From Spizellomyces punctatus DAOM BR117 (lineage: Eukaryota; Chytridiomycota; Chytridiomycetes; Spizellomycetales; Spizellomycetaceae), in the NCBI RefSeq assembly GCF_000182565.1, contig NW_015971537.1, forward strand, positions 2,143,299-2,207,298: a stretch of 64,000 bases of DNA, written 5' to 3'. The position numbers were made by a program, and so were the translations under genes. Of this stretch, positions 19,947 to 33,200 are shown in pieces. The notes under the pieces are model-generated. The model saw nothing but the letters and a program-made list of their open reading frames with translations, was not told the DNA's origin and made no database searches. Position 1 is the stretch's first letter, and each line of letters opens with the position of its first letter.

Positions 19947-22900
19947 ATGGCAAAGACCAGTTCAGTAAGGCGGACCTTACTGCCCCGGCTATGGTGGCAA
20001 TTAGGCAGCATCCGGCTTGTTGCCGAGTATGTCATTGGAGAAACCGCCAAGAGGAAGCGCTCATTCTCGATCGGCTTGTTAACAGTGTTTTTAACGGTTG
20101 CCTTCTTGAGGTACATCAGAAAAGACGAGGACGTCGTCAGCTGCGTATCTAGTACCTAATGTTCTGCCATTAGCTTAATTCAGAATATTATTGATCGTGC
20201 ATCTGTCATATTTATCAAATTTTCCGAAGATTCGGTTAGTGCTTGATGTCGCTTAAAAGATGTAAACCTCGTAACCATAGCTAATGTCGAATAGGCAGGA
20301 CAATGGGACTTGGTGAGGCAGAGCTGATATAGCTTTGAAGTTCATTATGATGTCGACCTAAACATCTGTAGCGAATGCCCTGTAGCTCCTCTCACCCACC
20401 TTGAGCAGTGGTTCACCGTCCATACTGCTCAATTACACAGTTATAAACACATCCTTAAGCTCAGCACCGCATGTTGCAGGTGCAGCGCCACGCTGGATAC
20501 TTCCAGGCAGTCTTCGTAAAGCGAATCAACCGGACAATCCAGTATATGTGATGGCCTTCGACTATGCACTGGAAAAGGTTTGTTTGTTTGACGATTGGTC
20601 TGGCCGTCAGCATGAGTATCTAAGATCTTCGCTAAATATTATGATGGAATTATTGCTGGAAATAGGAAATAGGGCTTGGTTCGTCATGGCCGTACCGCGA
20701 TCTTAAAGAAGGAGAGATCTCTGTCACTGCATCTTTATTGCAGAAAATGAGAGTAAAACCAAATTCAGGTGAACGAATGAATTTGACCGTATCTCTGGCG
20801 GATGTTGTAAAGGTGAGGGAGTTTTCTGATCTTTCGAGATACTCATAGCTAACATGTGACAAGTCGTTGTCTGGCGTCAGTTCCAGCAGCTCGTCGACGA
20901 ATAGTGGAACGTCTCAGACAGATGTCAATAATGGTACCGCATCAACAAATCCCTCCTCCACCAGCGGTAGCAATCCGTTTGCAGGGTTTATACCGGCATC
21001 GGGATTCATTGTGTCAAACACTACCCTCTCACTATTGCCACCTTCTCAACAGAGTTCTATTTCGAATTCGTTTCCTAAAGGTGAGAACCGCTTGCTCGAA
21101 TATATGACGGACTGTTCTTATAACGATCTCTTTTTAGATTCAAATGGGAATGTAAATGTCACGTCCGATCAAGCATGGGCAATTGTAACGGCCGCATTGA
21201 CCAATTTCACACAGGAGTTTACAGGTGAGATGTCGATCTTATAACATATACAATGAGGGTCTCCATGCTGAATTTACCGAGATATAGTTGTGGATGCAAT
21301 CAAAGCCCCTCATGGGAAGTATCCAAGTGCAATGGGAAATGTAGCGATAATGGGCCTCGAGGCAGTGGAGAAGATGATCAATGATTTTATCAGCGGCAGT
21401 CAAATGACTAGCAGCAACCCTGATAGCCAAGTAGCTGGACTGCTTTTGGGCTCTTTAGTTGCTCAAGGGAATGCCGTATCGTTCCAAAACATGACCGTAA
21501 AGTTGCGGGTACGTATCTAGTTTACCGCCCTCATGGCCGTTTAGAATGCATAAATGATTCATTCACTGAATGAACTAGGAGCATGTAACCTCGGTGATTG
21601 CAGTCATGAAAGATCGCATGGCGACCTACTCGAAACAAGATCAGTCGCGGAAATCCGATGTTGTAAGGTTCTCCAATGAAGTTGCGACTAATATCGGTCT
21701 GGGAGCGCCGGTCGACTATACAGCAGTACTCTTGACAGCCTTGGAAGCCACTAGTTTTATGCAAATTTTCCTCGGAGAAGTAAGTCTGAACAGGGATGAA
21801 AGTATAGCTAAGTATAATCCTAACCCTAACCCTGATCCAAGGTGCTCTTAACGGTCATCATCGTCCTTCTGGCTTTAGCAATCCTATTGATTTTTTCACT
21901 GCTTCTAACGGATGTGGAGGATAAGACATTTGAGTACGGGATGCTTCGGAGCCTTGGAATGCGTCAACGCAACTTGATCAATCTGCTATTTTTTCAGGTA
22001 TGAGGACCGCTTCGGTCTCGTTTTGACGCTATCCACCTTCCCCCTCCTTAACGTTTCTCAACGCAGTCTTTGTATTTTTCGGTGCCGGCCATTCTGATTG
22101 GGCTTCTCGTGAGCTATGTCGCCTTTATTCCGATATCGTACGGGTTATCCCAATTCGCCAACATCCCGCTAGATGCATCTTTGAGTACCGCGTCCATCTC
22201 GTTGGGAGTTTGCGCTGGCATTTTGTTACCCTTATTGGGAATGATTCTGCCCACTCGCCGGGCACTGGGGAAGACGCTCCGAGACGCCCTGGACGTCTTC
22301 CGCACCTCTATCAATGATGTGTCCGTCAGGGTTGAGAAACTGGAAAAATTGGGATTGTCGCCGATCGAGATGATAATCGCATTGGTGTTGATTGTCGTTG
22401 GCTTTCTCGTGTACTATATCGTGCCTCTTAGCTTCGTCTTCCAAGATTTGCAAATATTCTTTCGCATCATGACTATTATATTACTGGGTAAGTTGGGACT
22501 CCGTCTTCGCGAGATCAGAGTGGAACGCTAATGCTTGTAATCTAGGCATGTTGCTTGGAGCCATTTTGCTAGGGCAAGTTCTGCAGCATTGGTTTGAAGT
22601 TACCCTTGCGCATGTGATCGTTCGAGGAGTCGATAAAGCCTTGGTTCACATTGTTTGCAAGAATTTGGCGGCCCACAGGCGACGGAACAATAAGACCACG
22701 TTGATCTTCACGTTGTGCTTGGCATATATCGTGTTTGCATCGACGATGTTTACCCTACAAGCAACCTCATTGAGAGAGCTGGTCGAGTGGCAATATGGGG
22801 CTGATATCTTGGTGACGGCTCCCGAGTGGTCAACTCCCTTACCAGAACAGAGTTTGAGACGCTATCTGGATGATGCCGTCTCTGGAGCCGCCAATCAAAC

Positions 22901-24407
22901 CCAACGAACGGTGATCAAAGGATACACGTTTGCAACTGTAAGTTCAGATTGCCCGTGGGCGTTTCTAGTGCGAGCGTAATGATCTAAATCCAATACATCG
23001 GTAGTTTGATCTGAATGAGTTCTGGGCAGTCAGCTGGACCGACATTTACCCTCTTGTGTCGTTGAGTACACCAAACGCTCAAATATATGGGCTGGAGCCG
23101 AATTTTCTCTCGGGTTCATTGCTGCACTATTACATGCCAGACCAGATCGATCAAAGCGTTGGCCCTATCAAATGCGTGCAAGGAAATTGCGACCATCGAG
23201 ATGTAGTGGAAGCACTCACGTTCGAAGTTGATCCAAGGAGTTACCTTGACCTACCGAGGGACCTCGCCGAAAGGCTGCCTGTTCCTATAGGTGTTACGAC
23301 GGCTTCTTGGGCGAATGAACAATTTGACACGAATACCACTCGGCTGTACCGCACCGCCATGCCCGTTCTTGTGTCGAAAGCGCTCGAGGATACCTCCTAT
23401 GTTGATGTTGCCAATCTACTTGAGCTCACCATGATGTTTACATCCAGCAGTGATGGTGGCGGGAACTCATTTTGGCGTTCGTATCTATGCAAGCCAATTG
23501 CCTTCCTTAAAAAGCTCCCTTCCTTTACAAAAGTAGGGTCAGACGATGGCCAACTGTTTATTTCAATGCAATCGTACGAGCGGCTACTGGGAGATATTGG
23601 GCATTTTGCCTCTGTGACCACCGGTATGAATGGGACGAAAATCCCTCTAGAGAAACTCTTAGTCACAGTGTCCTCTGACGCGACGGATACCGAGATTGGC
23701 ACTCTTGCGAATGATTTGACGAGCGTCATAAACAACGACCAGATCAAAGTCGCAGTACTGAAGGAGCAAGTTAAAGGGACTACGTCGGCGTCGACCTATA
23801 TTATGTACTTGTTCTACATTGGTAGGCCCAACCCGTCTGTTTTATAATTGGGTTAGATACGACTACTGATGCGATCGGCCCACACCACAGTTGCGATCGT
23901 TGGCTTAATATTCTGCTTTTTCGTATTATGGCTATCATTTTCAGCCAACATACGAGAAAACTCTTGGGAATTTGGCGTTTTGCGGGCTATAGGATTTTCG
24001 GTAAAGAGATTCGGCGTGGTGGTTTGTGGTTGTGGTTGCGTTCGTCGAGACTCACAGTGCGATTTCTTTTACAGGTGACAAGTGTACAGCGTGTCTACAT
24101 TTACGAGGCAGTCTGTATCATCTTATCGTGCGCGATCATCGGAACAACTACAGGTGCGCACCGGAAATGAGTTTCTACCGTTAGCCCTTCCTCTGATGGT
24201 ATTGCAATGTTGTTAGGTGTTTTAATCGCGCTAGCTGTGGCCCTGCAATTCAACCTCTTCACGAGCCTACCGTTCAGCTTCACGTTCCCTCTCCCGTTAT
24301 ATTGTATTGTGCTTGGTTTATCCTTTGCTGTATCTGTGGCGGGATCATACCTTCCCAGCAGACCCTATGCAAAGGAAAAGATTGCATCGGTATTGAAGGG
24401 TAGATGA
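19947..24407 (+). CDS. FtsX/MacB-type permease family membrane protein, 1157 aa
   Basis: Sixteen exons: 19947-20110, 20174-20234, 20295-20312 (18 nt), 20386-20577, 20666-20812, 20864-21080, 21138-21224, 21288-21508, 21579-21779, 21842-21997, 22067-22487, 22546-22937, 23005-23821, 23891-24000, 24075-24153 and 24217-24407. The sum is 3474 nt, in frame. The first exon gives a cytosolic basic segment and one membrane helix (about 38-56). A large extracytosolic part follows (about 57-530) with the AGQWDLLLSPT and EIGLGSSWPYRDLKEGE segments typical of the family. A four-helix block comes next (exons 10-12, with the cytosolic coupling sequence EYGMLRSLGMRQRNL), then a second external domain, then the terminal helices with EFGVLRAIGFS. 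In bacteria FtsX-like permeases pair with an ABC ATPase for mechanical or lipoprotein work; no ATPase gene is nearby. Substrate unknown. Confidence 0.82.
21815..21836. repeat. Telomere-like CCCTAA units inside an intron
   Basis: The 62-nt intron 21780-21841 of the permease gene contains CCTAACCCTAACCCT, about two and a half CCCTAA (TTAGGG) units, ending six bases before the acceptor region. CTAAC is also the usual branch-point sequence of this genome's introns, so the tract offers two overlapping branch sites. It is too short to be a telomere remnant by itself. Confidence 0.7.
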
Positions 24408-25033
24408 TGCTGTTCTTTTATAGTTTTCCATTGTACGTAGTTGCATCTGTCACAATTTGCCATAACTTTATGTTCCAGCATTACCTTACTCTGTGCTAAA
24501 TGCCCATACCCCAGTCGTGATAGTACTGCCTATCAGAGTATAGAAATGGAGTATTGGTTTGGTTTTGACACAGTCTCACGTATGATGGCATAATCATATT
24601 TGTAAGAGTAGATACAGCGGAAAAGCAAGTACGGACTATCATGGATTAAGTGTCCTGTTTTACTGTTTCTGTGTACTGCTACGCAATTTGGTTAAGGAAC
24701 TAGGTCGTCCTGTCGGTTCATTCGCCGCCATTTAGGTCACCTTACTGGCGGTCGAACCTCTATTGAAATCTATTGCAAGATCAGGAACGGGGAATGCTTG
24801 AAGTGCCCCAGCGGAGGGCGAATGGATCTCATCCAAGGAATAACTGAATATCTTTTGCTTTATATTGCTTCTTTAACCAGATATCTGCTTGAAGCGTTGG
24901 AGGAAGATGGGATGCGTTGGTGGTTGGCAGTCGCGCTTTTAGGACGACGCGACGCGCCTTAGGTCATCCGCCAGAGGGCGATTCCTTCACCGTTCTTCAA
25001 GGCGACCTTTTTTGCCCACGAAGGGTTTGGCGA
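24408..25033. other. Intergenic, permease to BROMI gene
   Basis: A 626-bp region. An AT-rich left half probably holds the permease 3' end. The frame of the first BROMI exon stays open back to 24917 without an ATG, so a further 5' exon is possible on the right. No repeat or RNA gene was seen. Confidence 0.4.
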
Positions 25034-28000
25034 ATGTTCACCCCCTTTCGTCGAAGGGACTCGGACAAAGCTGCCGCAAGCAGCGAGTATCTGCCAGGCG
25101 GTCTTGTTGGAGATGCGACTCTGAGAATGGTAGCAGCTCAGAATGCCATGACCTCGCAACCCAATAGCATAAACGTGTCGAAACGAGAGACAGTTGAATT
25201 CGTGAGGAGATGCCTTGCTACTACTAGCAGCATACCTAAGGGGAGACGATTGGATGCTTTAGTGGGCCTTGAAAGGCTGGACGAGAATTTCCACGTGCGT
25301 TTTCTACGGACATTCTGGTCAATTCCTGGCGTTCTTCTTCATAGCAAATTGACATATTTAAAGACAGCGATATGCATTCGTACGGCATTTGCAGCGTCGA
25401 ATAGATGCTTTCATTTCCCCAGCATTGGAAACCCATCTTCGCTTGACGCAGGATTCCGCTGGTAAGAGTTTCCCACCAGAGAGGAGGCAGGGAAAATTGG
25501 CCGGCCTTGGAGCAAAAACAGGTTTTCACAGCTCCTTCGGTCTAGACTAATGTTTAAGAGTACATCTGCATCCAGTTGCTTCAAATCTAGAAAGAGTTGT
25601 CCCTGCCGTCGTGGAACAGATTATGACCTCGCCGGACTATGCCGCATTGGTTGCAGAAGTCACTGATGAAGCGGCGGCCACTGTGACCGACATTTTGCAT
25701 TCTGAGAACACTTTGAATGCCATTCCTGCAAGAAACGAAGAGCCCTGGCAGCCACGCACTTCTGAAAACAGGCGGGCGAGCTTTGATTTCTCCACTCAGA
25801 GCAATTCAACGAATGACAGCACTTGTGGCTCAATATCCTTCATTCTTTCTCCGCTAGCTCAGTCATTACTATTAAATATTCTAACAAAGATGATAGTTAT
25901 CCTTAACCTGGGTTTTGATTTCTTTACCTCTCCTTGACGCATTCGCCGGCTTTAGACGATATTCGCACGGTGACGTCGAATTTGCTGGCGCATAACTCGG
26001 TCGACACCCGAGTGGCCGCGATTCACGTATGTTCCATGGGTTTGAGATCTGTAAATCTGAGACTTAATTATTTCCCTTTTCAGAGACTTGCATCGTATCC
26101 ATCGGCAGACCTGTTATGCGGAGAGTTTTGGAAAGATACAAAGGAAGGTCTCGCCATTGCCTTGAGCGACGCTGATCCACGGTAGGCCATGCAACATTTG
26201 TTAACGCTACGTCTGTAAAATTGTATGCGAGCTATCTTCCTCTTACCAGGGTTGTGATTGTCGGTTTACGAGTGTTGGCCAGAGCGTTCAAGGCGGCACC
26301 GCCCCATATGACAGGAGATATTTATCTATGTCTGGTGATGCATCTAAAGAACGCATTCACCACAGGACCACACCGCAAAATTGCTGATGGATTGCTTATT
26401 GAGGACCCAAAAGTGAAACTCACACTGAGGAAGGTTAGCTCTAGAACTGGTATGGGATTGAAACTCGACAAGGATCTTACTTCCTTCATCATACATGTGC
26501 AGTTTAGGCTCTTGAATCAATTCCAGAAGGAAATCACGTCCTGCTGGATCCGCTATCCTGAATCTCACATTAAAGACATCATGATAGCTACATTCCAGCT
26601 TCTAAGCCCGTCGTTGTCACCAGGAAAACCTTCTGGTACCTTTCCTTCCGCCATAATTGATGCGACCACAGATACTAGTGCGTTATACATCACACCTTTG
26701 CATTACTTGAGCATTCTTGATACACGAGCCTCGTGGTTTGAAAAATGGATGATTAGCCAGTTCGGACGGTCGCAGGTCATTTCGGCGTTCGTGGAGACCG
26801 GTCTGCTAGCGAATTTTGCCGCTCAGTTCCTCGGGCATGCCGCTACTTTGCTGCATACTGCATCTGCTCTGGCCCAAGCGTCCGATGAAGTCCTTGTAAT
26901 GGACGTGGAAGCGACGGAGGATCCAGATGACCTGGCCCTGCGGAAGAAAATTATTATGGATGATATAAAGTATGCACACTTCCTGCATGTGCTTGTTGTT
27001 CTGAGCAAATTATCAGTTTTCGATGGAGGAAGACAGTGTTTTCCTATACGAGTGGAAAAGGGACTGTTGGGGAGTGGCGGACCGGCTCTCATTGGATTGC
27101 TCACAGATTCAACAAATGCGGAATTGGAGTTTGGGGAGGGAACCTCAATTTCTCTTTCTATTCGCGGGTTCACAAAGATCTTGATTAAACTTATGTGCCA
27201 TTGTTCAAGAGCTGGTCTTAGTGTCAATGGGCAGGAAGACATTGACAAGCACCAAGACGTCGAAGGATTGAAGTTGTCCAAATTTATTAGTCGATTACTA
27301 AAGGACGTGACTGTAATTGACAAGGAGTGCGATCAGAGGTTGTTCAAGGTAAGATTCGACGCCCATCTTGAATGCGCGATTCTTTCTGAACTGGGACATA
27401 ACACTTAGAATGATATCTTGCAAGAGTTGATCGAACCCCTTCGACTAGTGACTGAAGGGAAGAAAGGAACACGGCTACTAGAAGAAGGCTCTCTACTTGA
27501 CATAGCCGAAACTCTGTCCAATATAGTAGCGACGGACGATGGTCGACGATTCGTTCTTCAGATGGAAGGTGGAAACGTTTGCTCTGATAACAACGCCGAC
27601 ACTAGTCTTCCTGTGCACAAAAACCCCAATCCCACGAGCCTTTTGGAAGCCGTAGTTGCATTAGTAAAACAAACTGTGTCCACCGCCTTCTCCTCACCGA
27701 GATTCATCAAGTTGGTTGGAGCTTATGTCTTTTTCCTGCGTCAGTTATATCGAACGTGTGATGGACTACGACGCTTACAGCAGTACAAGCTGCACGAGGT
27801 ACTGGCAAAAACACTTGAGGATGCAAAGTGGAAGAATGATCAACACGCAGACATATCGATGTTGCGAAAGGAGTGGAGTGCTATTGCCGTTGATAATCTG
27901 CTGAACTTTGCTGGAACGCCAAAGGGTGTTCTGCTCTTGCAACTCAGTGGCTCAATGGTGCCATGCGTTGCCTATATGTTTCATAGGTAGGTTGAATGCT

Positions 28001-30168
28001 ATTGCAAAGTGTCCACCTTTCGTGCCATTTATTTTTGAATTGCGCAGATATGAAAAGAAGATGCAAGTCAGCAAGTGCGAAAAGTTTGGTTATGGGGTTT
28101 TAGTGTCGCAAATATCGACAACAAAACCAGGAATGCAGGCCTTGTATGCGACGGGATTAATCAGATCCTTTTTTTCCGATTTGTGGGCCGTACTGGAATA
28201 CGACGGCTCTCTCGACACGGCAATACCTCATGCGGAGCCCCTGGATGACCACATTACAAAGAAAATGATCGCAAATTTGTTGAAAGCATTTGCATCTTTC
28301 CCCGGCTTGATTGCCATATTGGAAGCGGAACATGGAAAAGCGATGGGAAAGGAGACATTGCATTATCTTATGAACTGCATCATATTAGGCAAAGCTGACA
28401 ACCATGCTGGCGACGGACCGGCTGATGTTATTGAGGAGTCACATTTGGTAAGTTGCATCGAAATAAACCGGTTGCAAACAACACGCTAGTGGATTCTAAC
28501 CCCGCTGAAGATCGGATTAAGGATTCTGAAGCTGTTGACCTCGTCCCTGGATTCCTTTATTCTCTTACAGTCATATTTTAAATTCCAAGAGTCTCTTCTT
28601 GCGATGCAGAGATTTGCCCATACTGGTAGGTGCTCAGGTTTCGGATCATTCGCTCACATCGCGCGCCGCTAAATGAGATAAATAGATGGAACATCCACAT
28701 GCGTCATCGACGAAGCCACTCTATTGAGAACACATATACTCGTAGCCACTTACGCAGTCGGCGGACCAGAGGAACGCATCCTACCTCCCACGCAACTGCA
28801 CGAAGCCTTGAGCAGAGCCACCTGTATGGTCACCCAGTTTCCTATCCCAAAGCAATACATGCCGGACAGAACTATACAATCAGTAGCCTCGCTACGAGCA
28901 TGGTATGATATAACTAAAGGTCATAAAGTCGAATCTGGGCCATAGAAGACTAACGGTCTCACCTATCGAATACAGTTCAGAACTACGGGAAGCCGCATTC
29001 AAACTCGATACTAGCCCGACTGATATCGCACTAAGCGACATGCAGGTGAGGTCCCTGTGTAAGCTGACGTTCTTGAAGGTTAAGCTGATGCATCTGGTAT
29101 AAAGAAAACAGCATGGAATCTTATTAGGAACGGAGCCCTCAGTGCCGATTATTTGGGATTGGGCTCTGTTTTGCTAGAAATTCAGCGGGCTCTCAAAAAA
29201 CTACCGGAATCCAAAAGGGCGGCGTTCGGCTGGAATTTGCTGCCAAACGGCATAGGGCCGGATGGCAATGTGAAAGTCACCTGCGAGGTAGAGAAAAGCT
29301 TTACTAAAGGCGTTACCCTCGGCTTAAATTAAATTTTGTTCAAGAAGGTTACAGAGTGCGACATAATAGGTGTTCGTTTAGCGACTCGTTACGCTATGCG
29401 ATACCTTCCTTCGAAGTCCGAAGAAGCGGTGCATCAAGATCTGACGGATTTGCTGCAGCGCTGCAGAAGCATGCTCAAGTCGTACCGCATCCCACAACCG
29501 ATGCTCGGCAGCGCTGACACGGGATTTAACGGATTTGACTGGTTCTTATCCACCATGTACATCCTCACTGATGGAAATGTGTCCACGGTGACGGAATTCG
29601 CTATAGGCTTTCTTACTTTTATGCCGTCCATGTATGTCTGGCCGCAGCGATCGTATGGATGTACACCTTCAACTGGAGACCGGGTTGAGATACCGTTGAT
29701 ATATTCGACATGCTGTCATTTGATAGAATGGATTCTTGAGACAGAGCTTCCCAGCGTGTTTTCTGCATTCACCCTCAGTGGATGTACACCAAGCCAGGTA
29801 AGAATAACAGCGCTTGTAATTTGCGTACGGTGATGGTACCATTTACGCTTCTGAAGATATGTCAACGTTGGCTTCGAGAATTATTTTGGAACGTGCTTCC
29901 ACTCTCCGAAATCGCCAATTACGTTCTACTCTGTATGGCTTTAGGCATCGATTATCAAGTGTACTATTGTATTTCTCTCCTCCGCCATAACGCATCTCAT
30001 GTGTTGCGCGCGACAAGGGAGCAAGAGTTGATCACCTTTTTGAACGAAGGGCACCACGTTGGGGCCTTGTTTAGCACGGGACAATACCTAATGTACATGG
30101 GAGACTTGGAGAAGAAGTATAGACATATCGTTCTTCAAGAAATGACAAGCGCTGTGGGTCTTCATTGA
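25034..30168 (+). CDS. TBC1D32: BROMI/TBC1D32-type ciliary protein, about 1410 aa
   Basis: Fifteen exons proposed: 25034-25294, 25368-25461, 25561-25911 (3' end uncertain), 25956-26026, 26084-26181, 26250-26433, 26503-27348, 27409-27986, 28048-28447, 28511-28625, 28686-28902, 28976-29045, 29105-29287, 29345-29797 and 29857-30168. The body is armadillo-like helical repeats. Family hallmarks are FRLLNQFQKEITSCW (exon 7), RYEKKMQVSKCEKFGYGVL (start of exon 9) and the C-terminal TBC-like domain without obvious catalytic Arg/Gln (ICQRWLRELFWNVL...YMGDLEKKYRHIVL). In vertebrates BROMI works with CDK20 and FAM149B1 in cilium structure and length control. Exon 3 could end at 25824 instead of 25911; the second choice implies a 44-nt intron, the first a 131-nt one. 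The gene is tail to tail with DNAH1 (79 bp). Confidence 0.85.
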
Positions 30169-30247
30169 GGTTGTATTTAATCAGTGCGTCGCCTTACATC
30201 AATTCGTCGAATCTATTTACAAATTACATTACAAACATTCTCATCCG

Positions 30248-33200
30248 CTACCACCCTGAGCCCAAAGACATGACCAATGCGACGCCACGCTTGATCCAAT
30301 GCGACTGGGGCATGTCTGTTGGCATTTCTATGGTCAAAACATAGTTGGTAGAGTGCCCGGTCGTTGAGAGAGTGCCTACGGATGCAGTTGTCAGTGACGA
30401 GTGTCAGCGACTTGGTAAACTATACTGTGAACGAAACTGTACCTGCTCGTGTCAACGTTTTATATACAGGGCAGTCATAAATGCCTGCTTCGGGTTTCTT
30501 TCGATTAGGTTTTGGTAGCAACCATAGCACGCTCATTTCAGTGTAGAGTTCCTTGGGTCTGCTCTCCGATAGCGTTCGCTTTGTAGCATCCCATCGTGCA
30601 CCTTCCAAGTATAGTCCCCTGATGTAGCATCCGTCGCCCGGTTTCGTGTGGATGTCCTCCCATCTCATGTCGACAACTTTGAAGTCAAAACTTAGGACAT
30701 CAATTGATACTACGTATTTCCTCGCATAGTTTTGCAATGTCCCGGTCAGGAATGCTTGCGGGAAAAAGAATCCACTAATCCAGAATACCGTTGGTATACC
30801 GTTGTCAATCCACTTTTGAATAAAATCACATCGTGCAACTAGATCAATCACCCATGAAGAAAGTGATTTTAGGGATGGATACGCTTTCGCTGCCCACACT
30901 AGGGGAACTTGGTTGATGTAGATGTTGTTGCACATTGTATCCAATGCCTCGGACATGACAACCAATCCCTTCAGTGCCTTCATGAGCTCAACCAAGGTCG
31001 AATGAATTGTCGCAAGGAGCCGATTGTAGCGTATAACTTCCTGAATAAGCACTGTCGACATCTAGGAAATGCTGAGGTCAAACAGTGCTCATCATTACAG
31101 CATCGTAATGAAGCCTACTCACAGATTCTTTGTACTCGATCGGGTACTTCGTAAGAACAACATCCAAGGGGAAAGGTTTCGGAACCCGGCTTTGAATTGA
31201 CATTGCTGTATCTGTGAGCTGCTCCTCACGCGATTTGGCCCCTGCGCTCTTGCTCGTTTTGGGCATCAGAGCGAGAAGGGTATCAAACAAGGTGAAGGTT
31301 TCCTTCTGGGCAAAGGTGATATTTGCATTTTCATGCATCGAAAAAACTTCCGTTGTTTCCTCAATCGGTAGTCCTCGAATATAGTTTCTATATGCATTGT
31401 AGTTGTCCGCCGGGATGGAATAGTAGAGATCGCTTGACGAAAACCTGTACCCGTCCTCCAGAACCTTGGCATTACAGTAGTCTTCCAGTATATTCATGAT
31501 AAGGCGCCGATCCCAGTCATCCGTAACTCGTCCACCGTAGTTGATTTCTCCAACAGTGTACTTTAACACCTTGAATGGAACCTCTTCATATTCCTCGAGG
31601 AACATATTCAGCTGGCGAATGCAAATGCGCATATCACCACTATTGGATGAAGACAATATTAGAGCTAGTTGCGTAGCATAATAAATATGAAAAGACATAC
31701 TCTGTAAATTCATATGGAATGTTGAAGCCAAGCGATCCAAACTTGCGCCTCTCCTGAACCACTGCATGGAAGAATGATACTGAAAAAAGTAATTTCTTCC
31801 ATTCTCTCGCTTTGGTACAGGAGTTCAGATAGTCCTCATTAAATGTAGCATATGTTCGAAGTAAATTTGCTTTGATACCGTTAGGCGGCTCCACAGTCGT
31901 CTTCACCCCATTCTGTAGAATGCTCACAGGGAACTTTGGTGTTGGCATCGAGGTTAACCAAATCCTACAGTCTCGATGCACTTTATCCGGAGTCATGCCG
32001 TCAATGATACGGTCCAGAGTAGGCATCCAAGAAGGAGCCAAGTGACAGTTTTGCAGCAAAATCCAGAGGCCTCTTTCCATGCCTTCCTTTATCAATGCCT
32101 CGGCGCGTGGACCTTGCCCTTGTCCCAATGAAACGGAGTTCAGCTTCTTACTGAAGCGCATCTCTTCTGCAAATTTGAACAAAGAATTGGCAGGATCGGC
32201 ACCAGGAGAAAGCACAAATATGAGAGGAGTAATTGGAGTAGACTCCTTGTACAGTGCCAGTAAGTCAGACGTTTGAGGTTCAATGAAGCGCTCGCCCAGC
32301 TGAGTCGCAACGAAGTCTTGTACAGCCGACGTTATTCGATCGGGTCGGATGCATCGAAGAACGAGTAACTTTTGAAAGGCAGATAAAGCATTGTTCCATC
32401 TCCCCGGCAAAGGTTCCTTGTGCGGTTGCGAGCTATCGAATATCATCCGGAAGCTTTCGATAAACTCTGCAAAATCCTGCTCAAAATTACTGAAATTCGG
32501 TAAAGTTGATAAACTCTGTATCTGAGCCCAAGTGTTTCCAGCGAGCCAGTCAGGTGCCGGATTCTGCATCTTCTTGTCGCTACCGGTTCCGCCGGTAAGC
32601 AGGAATCTCCATTCATCTCCATCAATTTTGTCTCCATTCATCAAGATTCGAATGATCAGTAAAAATGAGAAGAGAAGCTTATGCCGTTCAAATAGCGACC
32701 GACAGACGTTGGAAAACAGCGAATATGTAAAGTATTCGTTGACGTTGGCAACACGCTGATCGATGTCATCGCTCTTTTCCGAGTGGGTAATTGCGGACAC
32801 GAAGAGATTCATGAACCAGTTGAGAGAGTACTGATACATTGGATCGATGTTCGCCAACTCCGTGATGCAGAAGAAAAGGATGCGTGTCCGGACGGCAACC
32901 GGTGTATATTTATTTCTCGTAGTGTCGATATCCTTTTCAGTTTGTTCAGCGGCGGCTACCTTGCGTTGAATCTCTTCTGAGGTTTCCTTCGAGGCACCTA
33001 GCGTGTCAATCAAGCGTTCATCGTCGACAGGACTACCCTGAACAGATGACAGCAAGTATAGAATCTTATCCTCAATATCTTTGAGTTCTTTCTTCATCTA
33101 ACCCATTTTCCAGCAGCAATTGTTTAGCACGGAATTCCAATGAGTTGCCAACAATCCATAGCTTTACTTTACCTGGGCGTTATTTATTGTCAGCTGATTT

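Noticed and set aside
21815-21836. Interstitial telomere or chromosome-end junction
   Set aside because: Only two and a half units, lying in a correctly spliced intron with coding exons on both sides.
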